From assembly GCA_947452965.1 (NCBI GenBank), contig CANGEW010000001.1, forward strand, positions 62,001 through 126,000: 64,000 bases of DNA, in the 5' to 3' direction. The notes below the pieces were generated by a model. The model was not told the origin of the DNA. It searched no databases and worked only from the letters and a program-made list of their open reading frames with translations. This document shows, one piece after another, positions 43,987 to 52,750 of this stretch; positions within the stretch are counted from its first letter, which is position 1; each line of letters starts with the position of its first letter. The position numbers were made by a program, and so were the translations under genes. Source of the stretch: Chitinophagaceae bacterium. Lineage in GTDB: Bacteria > Bacteroidota > Bacteroidia > Chitinophagales > Chitinophagaceae.

Positions 43987-44577
43987 TTATGATTCTTTTT
44001 TATTTTTTATATGATTTGCTGTGGCAGACAACGCTTCATAAAAAGCTTGGCCAAATTTTCTAACTAACGGTTCTTTTAAAAATTCATATACTGGAACTTT
44101 CAACTTTTTGCCTAATGAACAGGCCGCCTTGCAATTATCTTCTCGAGGTTCATAATTTGCATACTCAGTTACTCCATCTTTACTTTTTTTCACAATAATG
44201 GGGAATAAATGACAACTAATGGGCTTTTTCCATTTGATTTTTCCATCAAGATACGCTTGTTCAATACCACATTTTACAATTCCATTGCTATCAGTAATTC
44301 CATACACACAAATTTTACTCTTGATAGTAGGTGTAACCCAGCCAAATTCTTTATCATATACAAATCTTCCTTGTTTTTCAATTTCTTGTTTGCTCACTGC
44401 GTTTAAATAAGGAAGCACTTTATCAAAAACCTCATCAATTTCTTTTAATTCTTTTCTGTGAAGAGGAGCACCAGCATCTCCATCCACACAACAAGCTCCT
44501 TTACATTTATTCAAATCACAAACAAACTGTTCTGAAACAATCTTATCACTTAATAGAACATGGTCGATAGCTATCAT
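43987..44577 (-). CDS. DUF3109 cysteine-rich protein
   Basis: A 196 aa protein matching DUF3109: an N-terminal cysteine cluster CDLNKCKGACCVDGDAGAPLHRKELKEIDEVF, then CVYG, KCGIEQA, CHLFPI and NCKAACSLGKKLKVPVYEFLKEPLVRKFG. The Cys pattern suggests an iron-sulfur or zinc site, as in the related YkgJ family. Its role is unknown. It is a cytoplasmic protein near the gldD end of the mutY-ssb-gldE-gldD run. Confidence 0.85.
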   Translation of the reverse strand: MIAIDHVLLSDKIVSEQFVCDLNKCKGACCVDGDAGAPLHRKELKEIDEVFDKVLPYLNAVSKQEIEKQGRFVYDKEFGWVTPTIKSKICVYGITDSNGIVKCGIEQAYLDGKIKWKKPISCHLFPIIVKKSKDGVTEYANYEPREDNCKAACSLGKKLKVPVYEFLKEPLVRKFGQAFYEALSATANHIKNKKES

Positions 44578-44581
44578 ATCA

Positions 44582-44589
44582 CAAAAATA
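44582..44589 (-). promoter_or_regulatory. Candidate promoter -7 element of the DUF3109 gene
   Basis: TATTTTTG on the minus strand ends 4 bp before the ATG at 44577. If used, the transcript would be leaderless or nearly so. Confidence 0.3.
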
Positions 44590-44652
44590 CGTGGTAAAAA
44601 CTGAATGGTTGTATTAGAAAAGTAGAAAATAATTATTACCGAGATTCAATCG

Positions 44653-45315
44653 CTACTTGGCAACAATTGGTTTCCAAGTAAAAGTATTAATCATGTGTTC
44701 TATATCTTTTTGTAAAAAATCCTGAACAGGTCTTAATGAGTCGGCATTAGGGGTGGTGTCAAAATATAAAGCCCCTCTAATAAAATGACGAGTAGTATCA
44801 CTTAAAAAAAATTGTTTAGCTGTTGCGGCATTGCCGCCAACTTTAAAAAAAATGCCCGAAACCTTGTTGGGAGTATATATTAAACTATCACTTATGGATG
44901 TTGCAATAACATCATTCTTATTAGTAAGATTAAAAGCATCGTTTACCATCAAATCAAATTTATTAATTGCGATAGAATCTTTATAAAGTCCATTTGCTTG
45001 CTTTACTTTATAGGTAGCTTTTCCTCCAATAATTTTATAGCTTAAGAATATTCTTGCATGCAAAGAAGGGAAATCAATGTTTATCCAATAATCATTCTCT
45101 GGCTTACTATCAAAATAGGTGGAATCCTTAATAACTGTTGCATATACCGGATACTCAAATGAATACGGATATTCATTTTTTTCAAATTTTTGATAAACAT
45201 GCTCCGGTAAGGAAATTTTAAAATATCCCTTTTTCTTGTAGCTATAGTTAGAATTGCATGCAACAAACAAAATAACAAGATTAATTATAAAAAAAAATGA
45301 TTTTTTAATTACCAT
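44653..45315 (-). CDS. gldD: Gliding motility lipoprotein GldD
   Basis: A 220 aa lipoprotein (signal ending LVILFVAC, Cys20) with the GldD family stretch KKGYFKISLPEHVYQKFEKNEYPYSFEYPVYATV and the later NIDFPSLHARIFLSYK and FIRGALYFDTTPNADSLRPVQDFLQKDIEHMI. GldD is required for gliding and type IX secretion in flavobacteria, but it also occurs in non-gliding relatives. It lies 10 bp after gldE, the normal partner. Confidence 0.92.
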   Translation of the reverse strand: MVIKKSFFFIINLVILFVACNSNYSYKKKGYFKISLPEHVYQKFEKNEYPYSFEYPVYATVIKDSTYFDSKPENDYWINIDFPSLHARIFLSYKIIGGKATYKVKQANGLYKDSIAINKFDLMVNDAFNLTNKNDVIATSISDSLIYTPNKVSGIFFKVGGNAATAKQFFLSDTTRHFIRGALYFDTTPNADSLRPVQDFLQKDIEHMINTFTWKPIVAK

Positions 45316-45325
45316 CAGGGAATTA

Positions 45326-46723
45326 TTAATATTTAGAAAAGTCGGTTGATATGGTTACTCTTACTTTTTCGATTCGGTTTCTTTTGATTTCTAAAGGAAT
45401 GAATGTAAAATGATCATGAACAAGCGGTTCATTAATTTTTGGGAAATCTCCTGCAATTTCTAAAACCAGTCCAGCCAATGAATCACTATCGCCACGGATA
45501 AGATCAAAAGTATTATTAGGAAGATCCATAGCTTTACAAACATCATGAATCATCGTTTTTCCTTCAAAAATATAGTTATTGTTATCAATTTTCTTATTAC
45601 TGCTTTCTTCATCATCGAACTCGTCTTTTATTTCTCCAATCACTTCTTCCAAAATATCCTCCATAGTCACAATTCCTGATGTGCCTCCAAACTCATCTAC
45701 TACTATAGCAAAATGAATTCTTCTGGCTCTAAATTCCTGCAAGAGATCTTCTATCAATTTTTGTTCATGAACAAAAAAAGGAGTTCTTATAAGCGGATGC
45801 CAATCAAACGTTTTAGATTGATCCAAGTAAGGCAATAAATCTTTAATATGTAGGATGCCTATAATTTCATCTAAATTAGTTTTAAATACCGGCAATCTGG
45901 AATAATGTAAATCTTCGGAAAGTTCTACGATATCAATAAATGAAAGTGAAGATTCTATACCACTCACATCTAATCTTGAACGCATGATTTGCTTTACGGT
46001 TGTCCCACTAAATTTTCTGATGCCTTTTAATATTTTCTTTTCTTCTATGGAAGCTTCGTGATCTGGCAGTAAATCTATGGCTTCATCTAAATTACGATCA
46101 TCAATACCCGAAAAGCTATGAATCGAAAAACCAGATTCTATTTTATTAGACCATCTCACATACTTTTTACTTACTCGATAAAAAATGCTATTAAAAATTT
46201 CAATAATTAATGAAGCGTTTGAAGCAAACCAAACCTTATGATGTATAGCCCAAATTTTGGGCAGTATTTCTGCAAACAATATAATCATCAAACTAACCGA
46301 AATTATTTTGACAAAAAAGATTATTTGTAAACTCATTTCATAAGTCTTCATCCAGTCATTAATCAATAAATTTGAAATCAAGATAATGCCTATGTTAACG
46401 AACATATTTGCAATTAGCATGGAAGCTAACAAAGTTTGAGGCTGCTCCAAAAGAGCTACTATTCTTCTAAAAGAGGGCTGTTGTCTGGTTTTTAATAAAT
46501 TAATATCTTTAGCTGTGAGTGAAAAAAAAGCGACTTTACTGCCTGCTATTAAAAAAGAGAGCGCGAATAACACCAGCATAATCACTAGCAATAGTGTAGT
46601 TCCTGCCGTATTAATAAATAAAAGAGATAGCATGTTATGATGAAAATCAAATGCCGAATGATAATCCAAAACCAATATTTTAGTTAATAATGTGCACATC
46701 GAGTGCGATTCTAAATCCAACAA
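45326..46723 (-). CDS. gldE: Gliding motility-associated protein GldE (CNNM/CBS transporter-like)
   Basis: A 465 aa membrane protein of the HlyC/CorC class: an N-terminal CNNM domain with several helices (SGSKVAFFSLTAKDINLLK-like start near residue 60), a CBS pair (TVKQIMRSRLDVSGIE and ILHIKDLLPYL), then the conserved RRIHFAIVVDEFGGTSGIVTMEDILEEVIGEIKDEFD and a C-terminal transporter-associated domain. It is named GldE because of its place between ssb and gldD; the related family handles divalent cations. Confidence 0.92.
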   Translation of the reverse strand: MLDLESHSMCTLLTKILVLDYHSAFDFHHNMLSLLFINTAGTTLLLVIMLVLFALSFLIAGSKVAFFSLTAKDINLLKTRQQPSFRRIVALLEQPQTLLASMLIANMFVNIGIILISNLLINDWMKTYEMSLQIIFFVKIISVSLMIILFAEILPKIWAIHHKVWFASNASLIIEIFNSIFYRVSKKYVRWSNKIESGFSIHSFSGIDDRNLDEAIDLLPDHEASIEEKKILKGIRKFSGTTVKQIMRSRLDVSGIESSLSFIDIVELSEDLHYSRLPVFKTNLDEIIGILHIKDLLPYLDQSKTFDWHPLIRTPFFVHEQKLIEDLLQEFRARRIHFAIVVDEFGGTSGIVTMEDILEEVIGEIKDEFDDEESSNKKIDNNNYIFEGKTMIHDVCKAMDLPNNTFDLIRGDSDSLAGLVLEIAGDFPKINEPLVHDHFTFIPLEIKRNRIEKVRVTISTDFSKY

Positions 46724-46727
46724 TTAC

Positions 46728-47114
46728 TTAAGGCATATCGTCTCTAACCACATCAAATCCTTCAACACTAGAGCCTCCTTCTTGCTTTTTATCAAGCATG
46801 ATTAAATTATCTCCAATAATTTCTGTAATGTATTTCTTGTGTCCGTCTTTGTCGTCCCAACTTCTAGTTTTTAATTTTCCTTCCACCAATACAAAACTGC
46901 CTTTGTGTAAATACTTTTGGGCTAATTCTGCTAATCCTCTCCATAATACTACCGTGTGCCACTCTGTATGTGAAATCGTTTTGCCTGTTTTATCTTTATA
47001 ATTTTCTGTTGTAGCTAATGAAAATTTAGCTACGGGAATATTCCCTTCTAAAAATTGCATATCTGGTTCTTTGCCCAAATTTCCTGCTAAAGTGACTCTG
47101 TTAATACCTCTCAT
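46728..47114 (-). CDS. ssb: Single-stranded DNA-binding protein
   Basis: A 128 aa OB-fold protein: MRGINRVTLAGNLGKEPDMQF, FSLATTENYKDKTGKTISHTEWHTVVLWRGLAELAQKYLHKGSFVLVEGKLKTRSWDDKDGHKKYITEI is the complete SSB core. The C-terminal tail is short (SSVEGFDVVRDDMP) and ends in DDMP rather than the DDIPF/DLPF protein-interaction tip; the final aromatic residue is missing. It lies between mutY and gldE. Confidence 0.94.
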   Translation of the reverse strand: MRGINRVTLAGNLGKEPDMQFLEGNIPVAKFSLATTENYKDKTGKTISHTEWHTVVLWRGLAELAQKYLHKGSFVLVEGKLKTRSWDDKDGHKKYITEIIGDNLIMLDKKQEGGSSVEGFDVVRDDMP

Positions 47115-47143
47115 TATTTTTCTAGTTGATCAAACTAAAGATA

Positions 47144-47151
47144 CAAATTTA
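47144..47151 (-). promoter_or_regulatory. Candidate ssb promoter -7 element
   Basis: TAAATTTG on the minus strand, 30 bp before the ssb ATG, matches TAnnTTTG. It lies close to the mutY 5'-to-3' junction, just past the mutY stop side. Confidence 0.35.
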
Positions 47152-47174
47152 CATACAAAAAAGCTTTGTCATCT

Positions 47175-48254
47175 TTATGTGTTAATAAAAATCGCTTCTT
47201 CTAAATATTCCGTTATGATTTTTGGAAAAGCAATCTTTTTTAATTGTTTTTTCTGAACAAAAAAACTTGAAAGTTCAGAAGGGATAGCATCTAATTGAAC
47301 ACGTATGAATCGAGCTGTTATTTCCTGATGAGTAAGTTTTTGTTTGTACAGTTTAGATACTTCTATTGTTTTTTTGTCGGAAAGCCCTATCTCTTCAGAC
47401 AATTTTTTCATTGCGTCTTTTGTAGAAACTTGGGAAGATGTTTCAGACAACAAAAACTCATGTAACCCTTTCCAGATGTCTTTGTGCGTTCTCGGTTTTA
47501 TCAAGATAAAGGAGCCTACCTCTAATAAAAAATAGTTGAAAAATCTTTGTTTTACAATTATTTTTTTTGATTTTTTTGGTAATATGTCCACGCTTTTTTT
47601 CTTAAAAGCAAGACAGTTTTGGGATAATGGGCACTGGTTACAGAGAGGTGATTGAGGCTTGCAAACGGTTGCTCCAAAATCCATAATAGCCTGATTGTAT
47701 TGTGCAGGTTGTTTAGGATCCAATAATAATTGAGCTAACTCGTTAAAGGTTTTTTTTCCTAAAGTAGTATCAATAGGAGTGAATATGCCAAAAAATCTCG
47801 AAAGCACTCTCATTACATTTCCATCAACCACTGCATAAGGCAAATCAAATCCAAAGGAAGCAATGGCAGCTGCTGTATAGGGGCCCACTCCTTTCAAAGA
47901 CAATATTTCCTTATACGTTGAGGGGAAAACGTTTTTATACTTTTCATGAATCAATGTAGCTGTTGCCATCAGGTTTCGACATCTGCTATAATAACCCAAG
48001 CCCTCCCAAAGTTTGAAAACTTCAGCCTCCTTGGCTTTGGCTAACTTCTCGATTGCAGGATACTTTTTAATAAACCGATTATAATAAGCCGTGCCTTGAG
48101 CTACCCTAGTTTGTTGTAAAATAATCTCACTAAGCCAGATTTTATATGGATCTTTTTCGAATTTCCAAGGCATTACTCGATTATTGGAATGCATATGCCA
48201 TCTCATTAATGTTCTTGTAAAAAAACGATGTTGTTTAGAAATGGATGGATTCAT
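47175..48254 (-). CDS. mutY: A/G-specific adenine glycosylase MutY
   Basis: The base-excision enzyme removing adenine paired with 8-oxoguanine. The 359 aa protein has MPWKFEKDPYKIWLSEIILQQTRV (catalytic Glu in SEIILQQT), the helix-hairpin-helix LKGVGPYTAAAIASFGF, the catalytic Asp in VVDGNVMRVLSR, and the iron-sulfur ligands in CKPQSPLCNQCPLSQNC (C-x6-C-x2-C-x5-C). A C-terminal NUDIX-like domain follows. It heads the mutY-ssb-gldE-gldD run. Confidence 0.96.
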   Translation of the reverse strand: MNPSISKQHRFFTRTLMRWHMHSNNRVMPWKFEKDPYKIWLSEIILQQTRVAQGTAYYNRFIKKYPAIEKLAKAKEAEVFKLWEGLGYYSRCRNLMATATLIHEKYKNVFPSTYKEILSLKGVGPYTAAAIASFGFDLPYAVVDGNVMRVLSRFFGIFTPIDTTLGKKTFNELAQLLLDPKQPAQYNQAIMDFGATVCKPQSPLCNQCPLSQNCLAFKKKSVDILPKKSKKIIVKQRFFNYFLLEVGSFILIKPRTHKDIWKGLHEFLLSETSSQVSTKDAMKKLSEEIGLSDKKTIEVSKLYKQKLTHQEITARFIRVQLDAIPSELSSFFVQKKQLKKIAFPKIITEYLEEAIFINT

Positions 48255-48270
48255 TTTAATAAATTACACA

Positions 48271-48278
48271 CAAACCTA
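48271..48278 (-). promoter_or_regulatory. Candidate mutY promoter -7 element
   Basis: TAGGTTTG on the minus strand lies 17 bp before the mutY ATG and is divergent from the element at 48295-48302. Confidence 0.4.
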
Positions 48279-48294
48279 TTGATAATCATTGTAT

Positions 48295-48302
48295 TAATTT
48301 TG
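48295..48302 (+). promoter_or_regulatory. Candidate promoter -7 element of the HU/IHF-type gene
   Basis: TAATTTTG matches TAnnTTTG and lies 46 bp before the ATG at 48349. A TTG occurs upstream but not at ideal spacing. Confidence 0.4.
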
Positions 48303-48348
48303 AAAAATTAAAATAATTTACTTAACTTACTTCCTAAATATTTTCTAT

Positions 48349-48675
48349 ATGAGAAAAGCCGACTTAATTAATAAAATCTCTGAAAAAACAGGTATTCAAA
48401 AAGTAGATGTATTGGTTACCATTGAAACAATGATTAAAGAAATCAAAGCATCTATGGCAAATGGTGAAAACCTATATATTCGTGGGTTTGGCAGCTTCGT
48501 TATTAAAAAAAGAGCTGCAAAAATTGGCAGAAATATCAAGAAAAATATTGCTGTTTCCATACCAGAACACTTTATTCCTTCCTTTAAGCCTTCTAAAGAA
48601 TTCGTTCAAGAAATAAAAAACTCTCCAAATATCAAAGAACTGCCTACCGATTTAGGTGATGATAATGAGGATTAA
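48349..48675 (+). CDS. HU/IHF family nucleoid protein
   Basis: A 108 aa DNA-bending protein: MRKADLINKISEKTGIQKVDVLVTIETMIKEIKASMANGENLYIRGFGSFVIKKRAAKIGRNIKKN shows the helical dimer core, the GFGSF turn and the start of the DNA-binding arms. The arm reads NIAVSIPEHFIPSFKPSKEF, where IPEHFIPSFKPSK stands in for the usual IPARRVPAFKPGK-type arm tip and base. It is followed by a TPR gene, the small basic protein and rng in the same direction. Confidence 0.93.
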   Translation: MRKADLINKISEKTGIQKVDVLVTIETMIKEIKASMANGENLYIRGFGSFVIKKRAAKIGRNIKKNIAVSIPEHFIPSFKPSKEFVQEIKNSPNIKELPTDLGDDNED

Positions 48676-48677
48676 TT

Positions 48678-48685
48678 TACCTTTG
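48678..48685 (+). promoter_or_regulatory. Candidate promoter -7 element of the TPR gene
   Basis: TACCTTTG right after the HU stop matches TAnnTTTG. A hairpin (CTGTCT-N9-AGACAG, 48691-48711) would sit at the 5' end of the transcript, as in greA. Confidence 0.4.
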
Positions 48686-48720
48686 CTACACTGTCTAACT
48701 TAAAAAGACAGACATTTCAA

Positions 48721-49557
48721 GTGAAAAAACAATTATTAATAGCTATTATTAGCATTTCCTTGGTATGTTGCTTGTTCTTCTTTGGAAAAACAACAACTAG
48801 TAACAAATCCATACAGCCCGCAAAAATGGGGCCTGTTAGCACCTTCGATATTACACAATTAATTGATAATCAAAAGAAAACGCTTAGCGCCTCTCAAAAA
48901 AGCAAACTTCTTTCCATCGAAAATTTTTCTAAAGAGCCTTCTGCAGATGACCTTTATACATTAGCTGCCTATTGGAAAGATAGTATTCATTCTATGGAAG
49001 CCTATAGCTTTTATATAAGTAAGGCTTCAAAGTTGGAAAATTCAGAAAAAAGCCTCACCTTCGCAGCCCAATTATTTTTGAACCTACTCAGAGGAGAGGA
49101 AAATGCAAAAAAATTGGAATGGGAAACTAACGAAGCAATCGACCTTTTTCAAAAAGCCATTGCAATCAACCCCAACAACGATGATCTAAGAATTGGGCTG
49201 GGCAGTTGTTATATTTTTGGGAAAGGACGAAATGGCAACCCTCAGGAAACTATGCAAGGGATTCTTGAGGTGTTAAGTGTTGTCAGAAAAGATTCTAATA
49301 ACATGAAAGCTCAACTGGTATTAGGTATTGGTGGATTTGTATCCGGACAATACGATAAAGCAGTTGCCAGACTCGAAAAAGTTATTAGTAAAGAACCTGG
49401 AAATTTAGAAGCAGTTGCTTTCTTAGCAGATACTTATGCCGCGAAAGGAGACAATAATAATGCTCTAAAATATTATGAATTGAGTAAACGACTTGCTAAT
49501 GATCCTCACTATTCAAAAGAAGTGGATGATCGTATCAAAGAGTTGAAAATCAGATAA
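48721..49557 (+). CDS. TPR-repeat protein with N-terminal anchor
   Basis: A 278 aa protein from a GTG start: a signal-anchor helix (KKQLLIAIISISLVCCLFFFGK), a linker, then tetratricopeptide repeats in the second half (INPNNDDLRIGLGSCYIFGKG; MKAQLVLGIGGFVSGQYDKAVARLEKVISKEPGNLEAVAFLADTYAAKGDNNNALKYYELSKRLAND). It is likely membrane-tethered with the TPR part in the periplasm. Function unknown; it is flanked by the HU-type gene and rng, an arrangement I associate with this phylum. Confidence 0.85.
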   Translation: MKKQLLIAIISISLVCCLFFFGKTTTSNKSIQPAKMGPVSTFDITQLIDNQKKTLSASQKSKLLSIENFSKEPSADDLYTLAAYWKDSIHSMEAYSFYISKASKLENSEKSLTFAAQLFLNLLRGEENAKKLEWETNEAIDLFQKAIAINPNNDDLRIGLGSCYIFGKGRNGNPQETMQGILEVLSVVRKDSNNMKAQLVLGIGGFVSGQYDKAVARLEKVISKEPGNLEAVAFLADTYAAKGDNNNALKYYELSKRLANDPHYSKEVDDRIKELKIR

Positions 49558-49595
49558 AGAAATTAATATTATTTATAAACAAAAAAGACTTGGTT

Positions 49596-49685
49596 ATGCC
49601 TTGTGGTAAAAAGAGAAAACGTCATAAAATCGCAACTCATAAGCGTAAAAAACGTTTGAGAAAGAATCGTCATAAAAAAAGATAA
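49596..49685 (+). CDS. AURKAIP1/COX24-type small basic ribosomal protein
   Basis: A 29-residue ORF starting MPCGKKRKRHKIATHKRKKR, with almost half of its residues Lys or Arg. This corresponds to the Bacteroidota AURKAIP1/COX24 domain protein, related to mitochondrial mS38 and mycobacterial bS22, a small-subunit ribosomal protein. It lies 38 bp after the TPR gene and upstream of rng. It is too short for default gene finding, but its sequence pattern is very distinctive. The ribosomal role is inferred from the homologues. Confidence 0.88.
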   Translation: MPCGKKRKRHKIATHKRKKRLRKNRHKKR

Positions 49686-49696
49686 AAAATCATACT

Positions 49697-49716
49697 GAGT
49701 AGTTTAATAGCTACTC
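49697..49716 (+). terminator. Possible terminator after the small basic protein gene
   Basis: GAGTAG / CTACTC with loop TTTAATAG, followed by a T-rich stretch without a clean T-run, 11 bp after the stop. A second 7-bp inverted repeat (CTATAAT / ATTATAG, 49739-49764) follows. Confidence 0.45.
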
Positions 49717-49846
49717 TATTCTATCTTTTATTTGAGCCCTATAATTGTTAAAAAACGATTATAGTATAATTGGTATCTACAATAGTTTATTTCTAACGTA
49801 GGTCAACTTCTATCATAGTGCATACTGGTCTGTTAATGTAATACAT

Positions 49847-51394
49847 TTGACCAAAGAACTCATCATTAATGTCAATCCTCAAGGTGTAGAAATAGCACTA
49901 TTGGAGGACAAGAAGCTAGTAGAGTTGCATAGCGAAAAAGCTGATGCCAACTTTGCATTAGGCGACTTATACCTTGGAAAAGTGAAAAAACTAATCCCAG
50001 GATTGAATGCTGCATTCGTTGATATAGGATACGAAAAAGACGCTTTTCTTCATTATACAGATTTAAGTCCTTATGTAAAATCTGTCTTAAAGTTCACTCA
50101 ACTTTCCATTCAACAAAAAAGCGACTCACTTTTCGACTTTTCAAGATTTAAAGTAGAACCAGAAATCCTAAAAACAGGCAAAATCAATGAAGTCTTTAAT
50201 GGAAAACCTAACCTTTTAGTACAGGTTTTAAAAGAGCCAATTGCAGCAAAAGGGCCAAGATTAACCTGTGAAATCTCTTTGGCGGGTAGATTTGTTGTGG
50301 TAACACCTTTTAGTGACGTAGTGGCTATCTCCAGGAAAATACATACTTCTGAGGAAAGAAAGAGGCTGCAAAAAATCGTTGAAGCAGTTAAACCCAAAAA
50401 CCTGGGGGTAATTGTAAGAACGGCAGCAGAAGGAAAAAACACAGCAGAATTACATGAAGATTTACTAAATCTGGAAAACAGATGGAAACAGATTCAAAAA
50501 AACCTATCCGGAGCTAACCCTCCAACAAGAATATTAAGTGAGCAAGGAAAAACTACCAGTATTATACGCGATTTGCTGAGCGCCGATTTTAATAGAATCG
50601 TAGTAAACGATAAAAATATTTTCGCTGATACTAAAAGTTATGTGCAAAAAATTGCTCCCGATAAATTAGATATCGTTTCATTGCATACCAACAGCAACGA
50701 AATTTTTGACACCTACGGTGTTACAAAACAAGTGAAGGGGTCATTTGGTAAAACCGTTAATCTTCCCAGCGGGGCTTACCTAATTATTGAACACACAGAA
50801 GCACTTCATGTAATTGATGTAAATAGTGGATACAAAAGCGTAAGTAATAACCAGGAAGAAAATGCTCTTGAAACAAATCTGGAAGCTGCAGAAGAAATTG
50901 CTCGTCAATTAAGACTTCGTGATCTTGGCGGTATTATCGTAGTTGATTTCATCGATATGAAGTTGATGGAAAATAAAAAGAAATTAGCGGATGCTATGGA
51001 ACTGCTAATGAAAAATGACAGAGCGAAACATTCTGTTTTGCCCATTTCAAAATTTGGGTTGATGCAAATTACGCGTCAACGCATGAAGCCTGAAATGAAT
51101 ATTAACACTAGCGAGGTTTGTCCAAGCTGTAATGGAACTGGAAAAATTTCTTCTACACTCATATTGGAAGATGAAATACAAAAAAATCTTAACTACCTTA
51201 TCACGCAAGGTCATAAAGGTCTAACCATCGTTGTTCATCCGATTATTTATTCATACTTGACTTGTGGTTTCATTTCAAAAAGAATGAAATGGATGTTTAA
51301 ATACAAAAAGAAAATAACGATTTCTGCTAACAATACGTATAGCCTTACTGAATTTCATTTTTTTGATAATAGTGACGAAGAGATCAAGTTATAA
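49847..51394 (+). CDS. rng: Ribonuclease E/G family protein (RNase G)
   Basis: A 515 aa endoribonuclease. TKELIINVNPQGVEIALLEDKKLVELHSEK starts the family domain; the S1 domain follows (NFALGDLYLGKVKKLIPGLNAAFVDIGYEKDAFLHYTDL), then the RNase H-like core with GGIIVVDFIDMK (catalytic Asp) and the Zn-link CPSCNGTGK. The start is TTG at 49847, since no ATG or GTG precedes the conserved region in frame. It acts in rRNA maturation and mRNA turnover. Confidence 0.94.
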   Translation: MTKELIINVNPQGVEIALLEDKKLVELHSEKADANFALGDLYLGKVKKLIPGLNAAFVDIGYEKDAFLHYTDLSPYVKSVLKFTQLSIQQKSDSLFDFSRFKVEPEILKTGKINEVFNGKPNLLVQVLKEPIAAKGPRLTCEISLAGRFVVVTPFSDVVAISRKIHTSEERKRLQKIVEAVKPKNLGVIVRTAAEGKNTAELHEDLLNLENRWKQIQKNLSGANPPTRILSEQGKTTSIIRDLLSADFNRIVVNDKNIFADTKSYVQKIAPDKLDIVSLHTNSNEIFDTYGVTKQVKGSFGKTVNLPSGAYLIIEHTEALHVIDVNSGYKSVSNNQEENALETNLEAAEEIARQLRLRDLGGIIVVDFIDMKLMENKKKLADAMELLMKNDRAKHSVLPISKFGLMQITRQRMKPEMNINTSEVCPSCNGTGKISSTLILEDEIQKNLNYLITQGHKGLTIVVHPIIYSYLTCGFISKRMKWMFKYKKKITISANNTYSLTEFHFFDNSDEEIKL

Positions 51395-51424
51395 AAAAAG
51401 GAAGTCTGTTAGACTTCCTTTTTT
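51394..51424. terminator. Bidirectional terminator between rng and the thioredoxin gene
   Basis: GGAAGTCT-GTT-AGACTTCC flanked by six As and six Ts gives a 14-bp stem, ideally placed between the two converging genes. Confidence 0.9.
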
Positions 51425-51440
51425 ATAGATAGTTTACAAT

Positions 51441-52694
51441 TTATTTAGCTACTTCTTTCCAAGTTTTCTCATTTTTTTCCATTTTGGAAATTGTCTCCTC
51501 ATAAGAAGACTTGTCTTCCCCGGCTAGCGTTAATGCTTTTCTTTCCCATTGAAGCGCCTCTTTCTTGTTACCTAAACGATATAAAAGGTTGGCATAGGTA
51601 TCAATGAACATCGGTTCATCCGAATCATTGCCAGAAAGTGATCTCTTACTCCATTTTAATGCTTCATTTAATAATTTTATATTGTCGCAATTTTCAAAAA
51701 CGGCCCACGCATAATCATTCAATTGTTCATGACTATTAATCTTGGCTCCATATTTTTCCATATAGTCACGGATAGCTAATGCAAAATAGCTCCATTTTTG
51801 TGTGGATTTCAAAAATAACACAGTTGCCAATGCGATAGCTTCATCTGCTTGTTGTGGATAAGAAGCCATGATCTTATCAGCAGTGCTTTTATCTGCATTT
51901 GTCACTTGTTCTTTAGGAAATAAATTTTGATAATAGGAGTTGACAAGAATTTTTACAATTAAGTCATTGGCTTTACCCTCTCCCTCTAATTTATCATATT
52001 CTTTTTGATTGTTTACGATCATTTTAAATGCAGCACTATTCATATCCTCAGTGAACATGGTTAAAAAAGTAACATTTTCCTTTGTAAACATGGTGGGTTG
52101 CGTTTTTACATACGCATCAAAATAAGTAGTAGCGTTTTCATTAGCCTCTGAAGCTGCTATCATTAATTTTTTTAAAAAAGAGGAGTCGGTTGTGTGTTGA
52201 CTGTATTGCTTTAACAATGAATAATACTGTGTTGTGGGTGACAGCGCGTTTTTAGATTGCTTAATAAAATCATCCGCAGACATCGATCCTACAAACTTAT
52301 GAACCAATTCTCCATTAGGATTAAAAAATAAATAGGTGGGATAAACCGAAATCTTGTATGTATTATTTATGTATGAAAAGTCAGCATATAACAACTTGAT
52401 TTCGGCATTGTCTTCTGAAGTTGAATCTATTTGTGCTTTAAAAGAGAGGAATGATTTATTGAAAAAATTGCCGACTTTCTCTTGTGTAAAAATATTCTTT
52501 GCCATATTTCGGCAAGGACCACACCATGTGGTATAACAATCAACAAAAATGAATTTGTTTTCTTTTTTTGCTTGTGAAAGAATGGATTTCCAATGCTTAC
52601 CATGAATAAAATGAATTCCATTGCTGTTTTTTTGAGCCAATAATGTAAATGGAATGATTAACAGAAGTAAAACAAAAATCTTGATTGATTTCAT
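51441..52694 (-). CDS. Exported thioredoxin-fold protein with TPR-like C-terminus
   Basis: A 417 aa protein with a signal peptide (MKSIKIFVLLLLIIPFTLLAQ), a thioredoxin domain of the DUF953/thioredoxin_7 type with active site WCGPC (57-61) and cis-proline region VYPTYLFFNPNGELVHKFVG, then an alpha-helical C-terminal half with TPR-like character (MFIDTYANLLYRLGNKKEALQWERKAL). It is probably a periplasmic thiol-disulfide protein; the partner is unknown. It stands alone. Confidence 0.87.
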   Translation of the reverse strand: MKSIKIFVLLLLIIPFTLLAQKNSNGIHFIHGKHWKSILSQAKKENKFIFVDCYTTWCGPCRNMAKNIFTQEKVGNFFNKSFLSFKAQIDSTSEDNAEIKLLYADFSYINNTYKISVYPTYLFFNPNGELVHKFVGSMSADDFIKQSKNALSPTTQYYSLLKQYSQHTTDSSFLKKLMIAASEANENATTYFDAYVKTQPTMFTKENVTFLTMFTEDMNSAAFKMIVNNQKEYDKLEGEGKANDLIVKILVNSYYQNLFPKEQVTNADKSTADKIMASYPQQADEAIALATVLFLKSTQKWSYFALAIRDYMEKYGAKINSHEQLNDYAWAVFENCDNIKLLNEALKWSKRSLSGNDSDEPMFIDTYANLLYRLGNKKEALQWERKALTLAGEDKSSYEETISKMEKNEKTWKEVAK

Positions 52695-52750
52695 ATGAAA
52701 GTATTTATCTTTTTTGAATTATCTATCGGTGAAAATAAAAAACATTTTGT

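Noticed and set aside
49842-49849. TACATTTG as rng promoter
   Set aside because: It overlaps the TTG start codon, so a transcript from it would begin inside the coding sequence. It is probably a chance match in AT-rich DNA.
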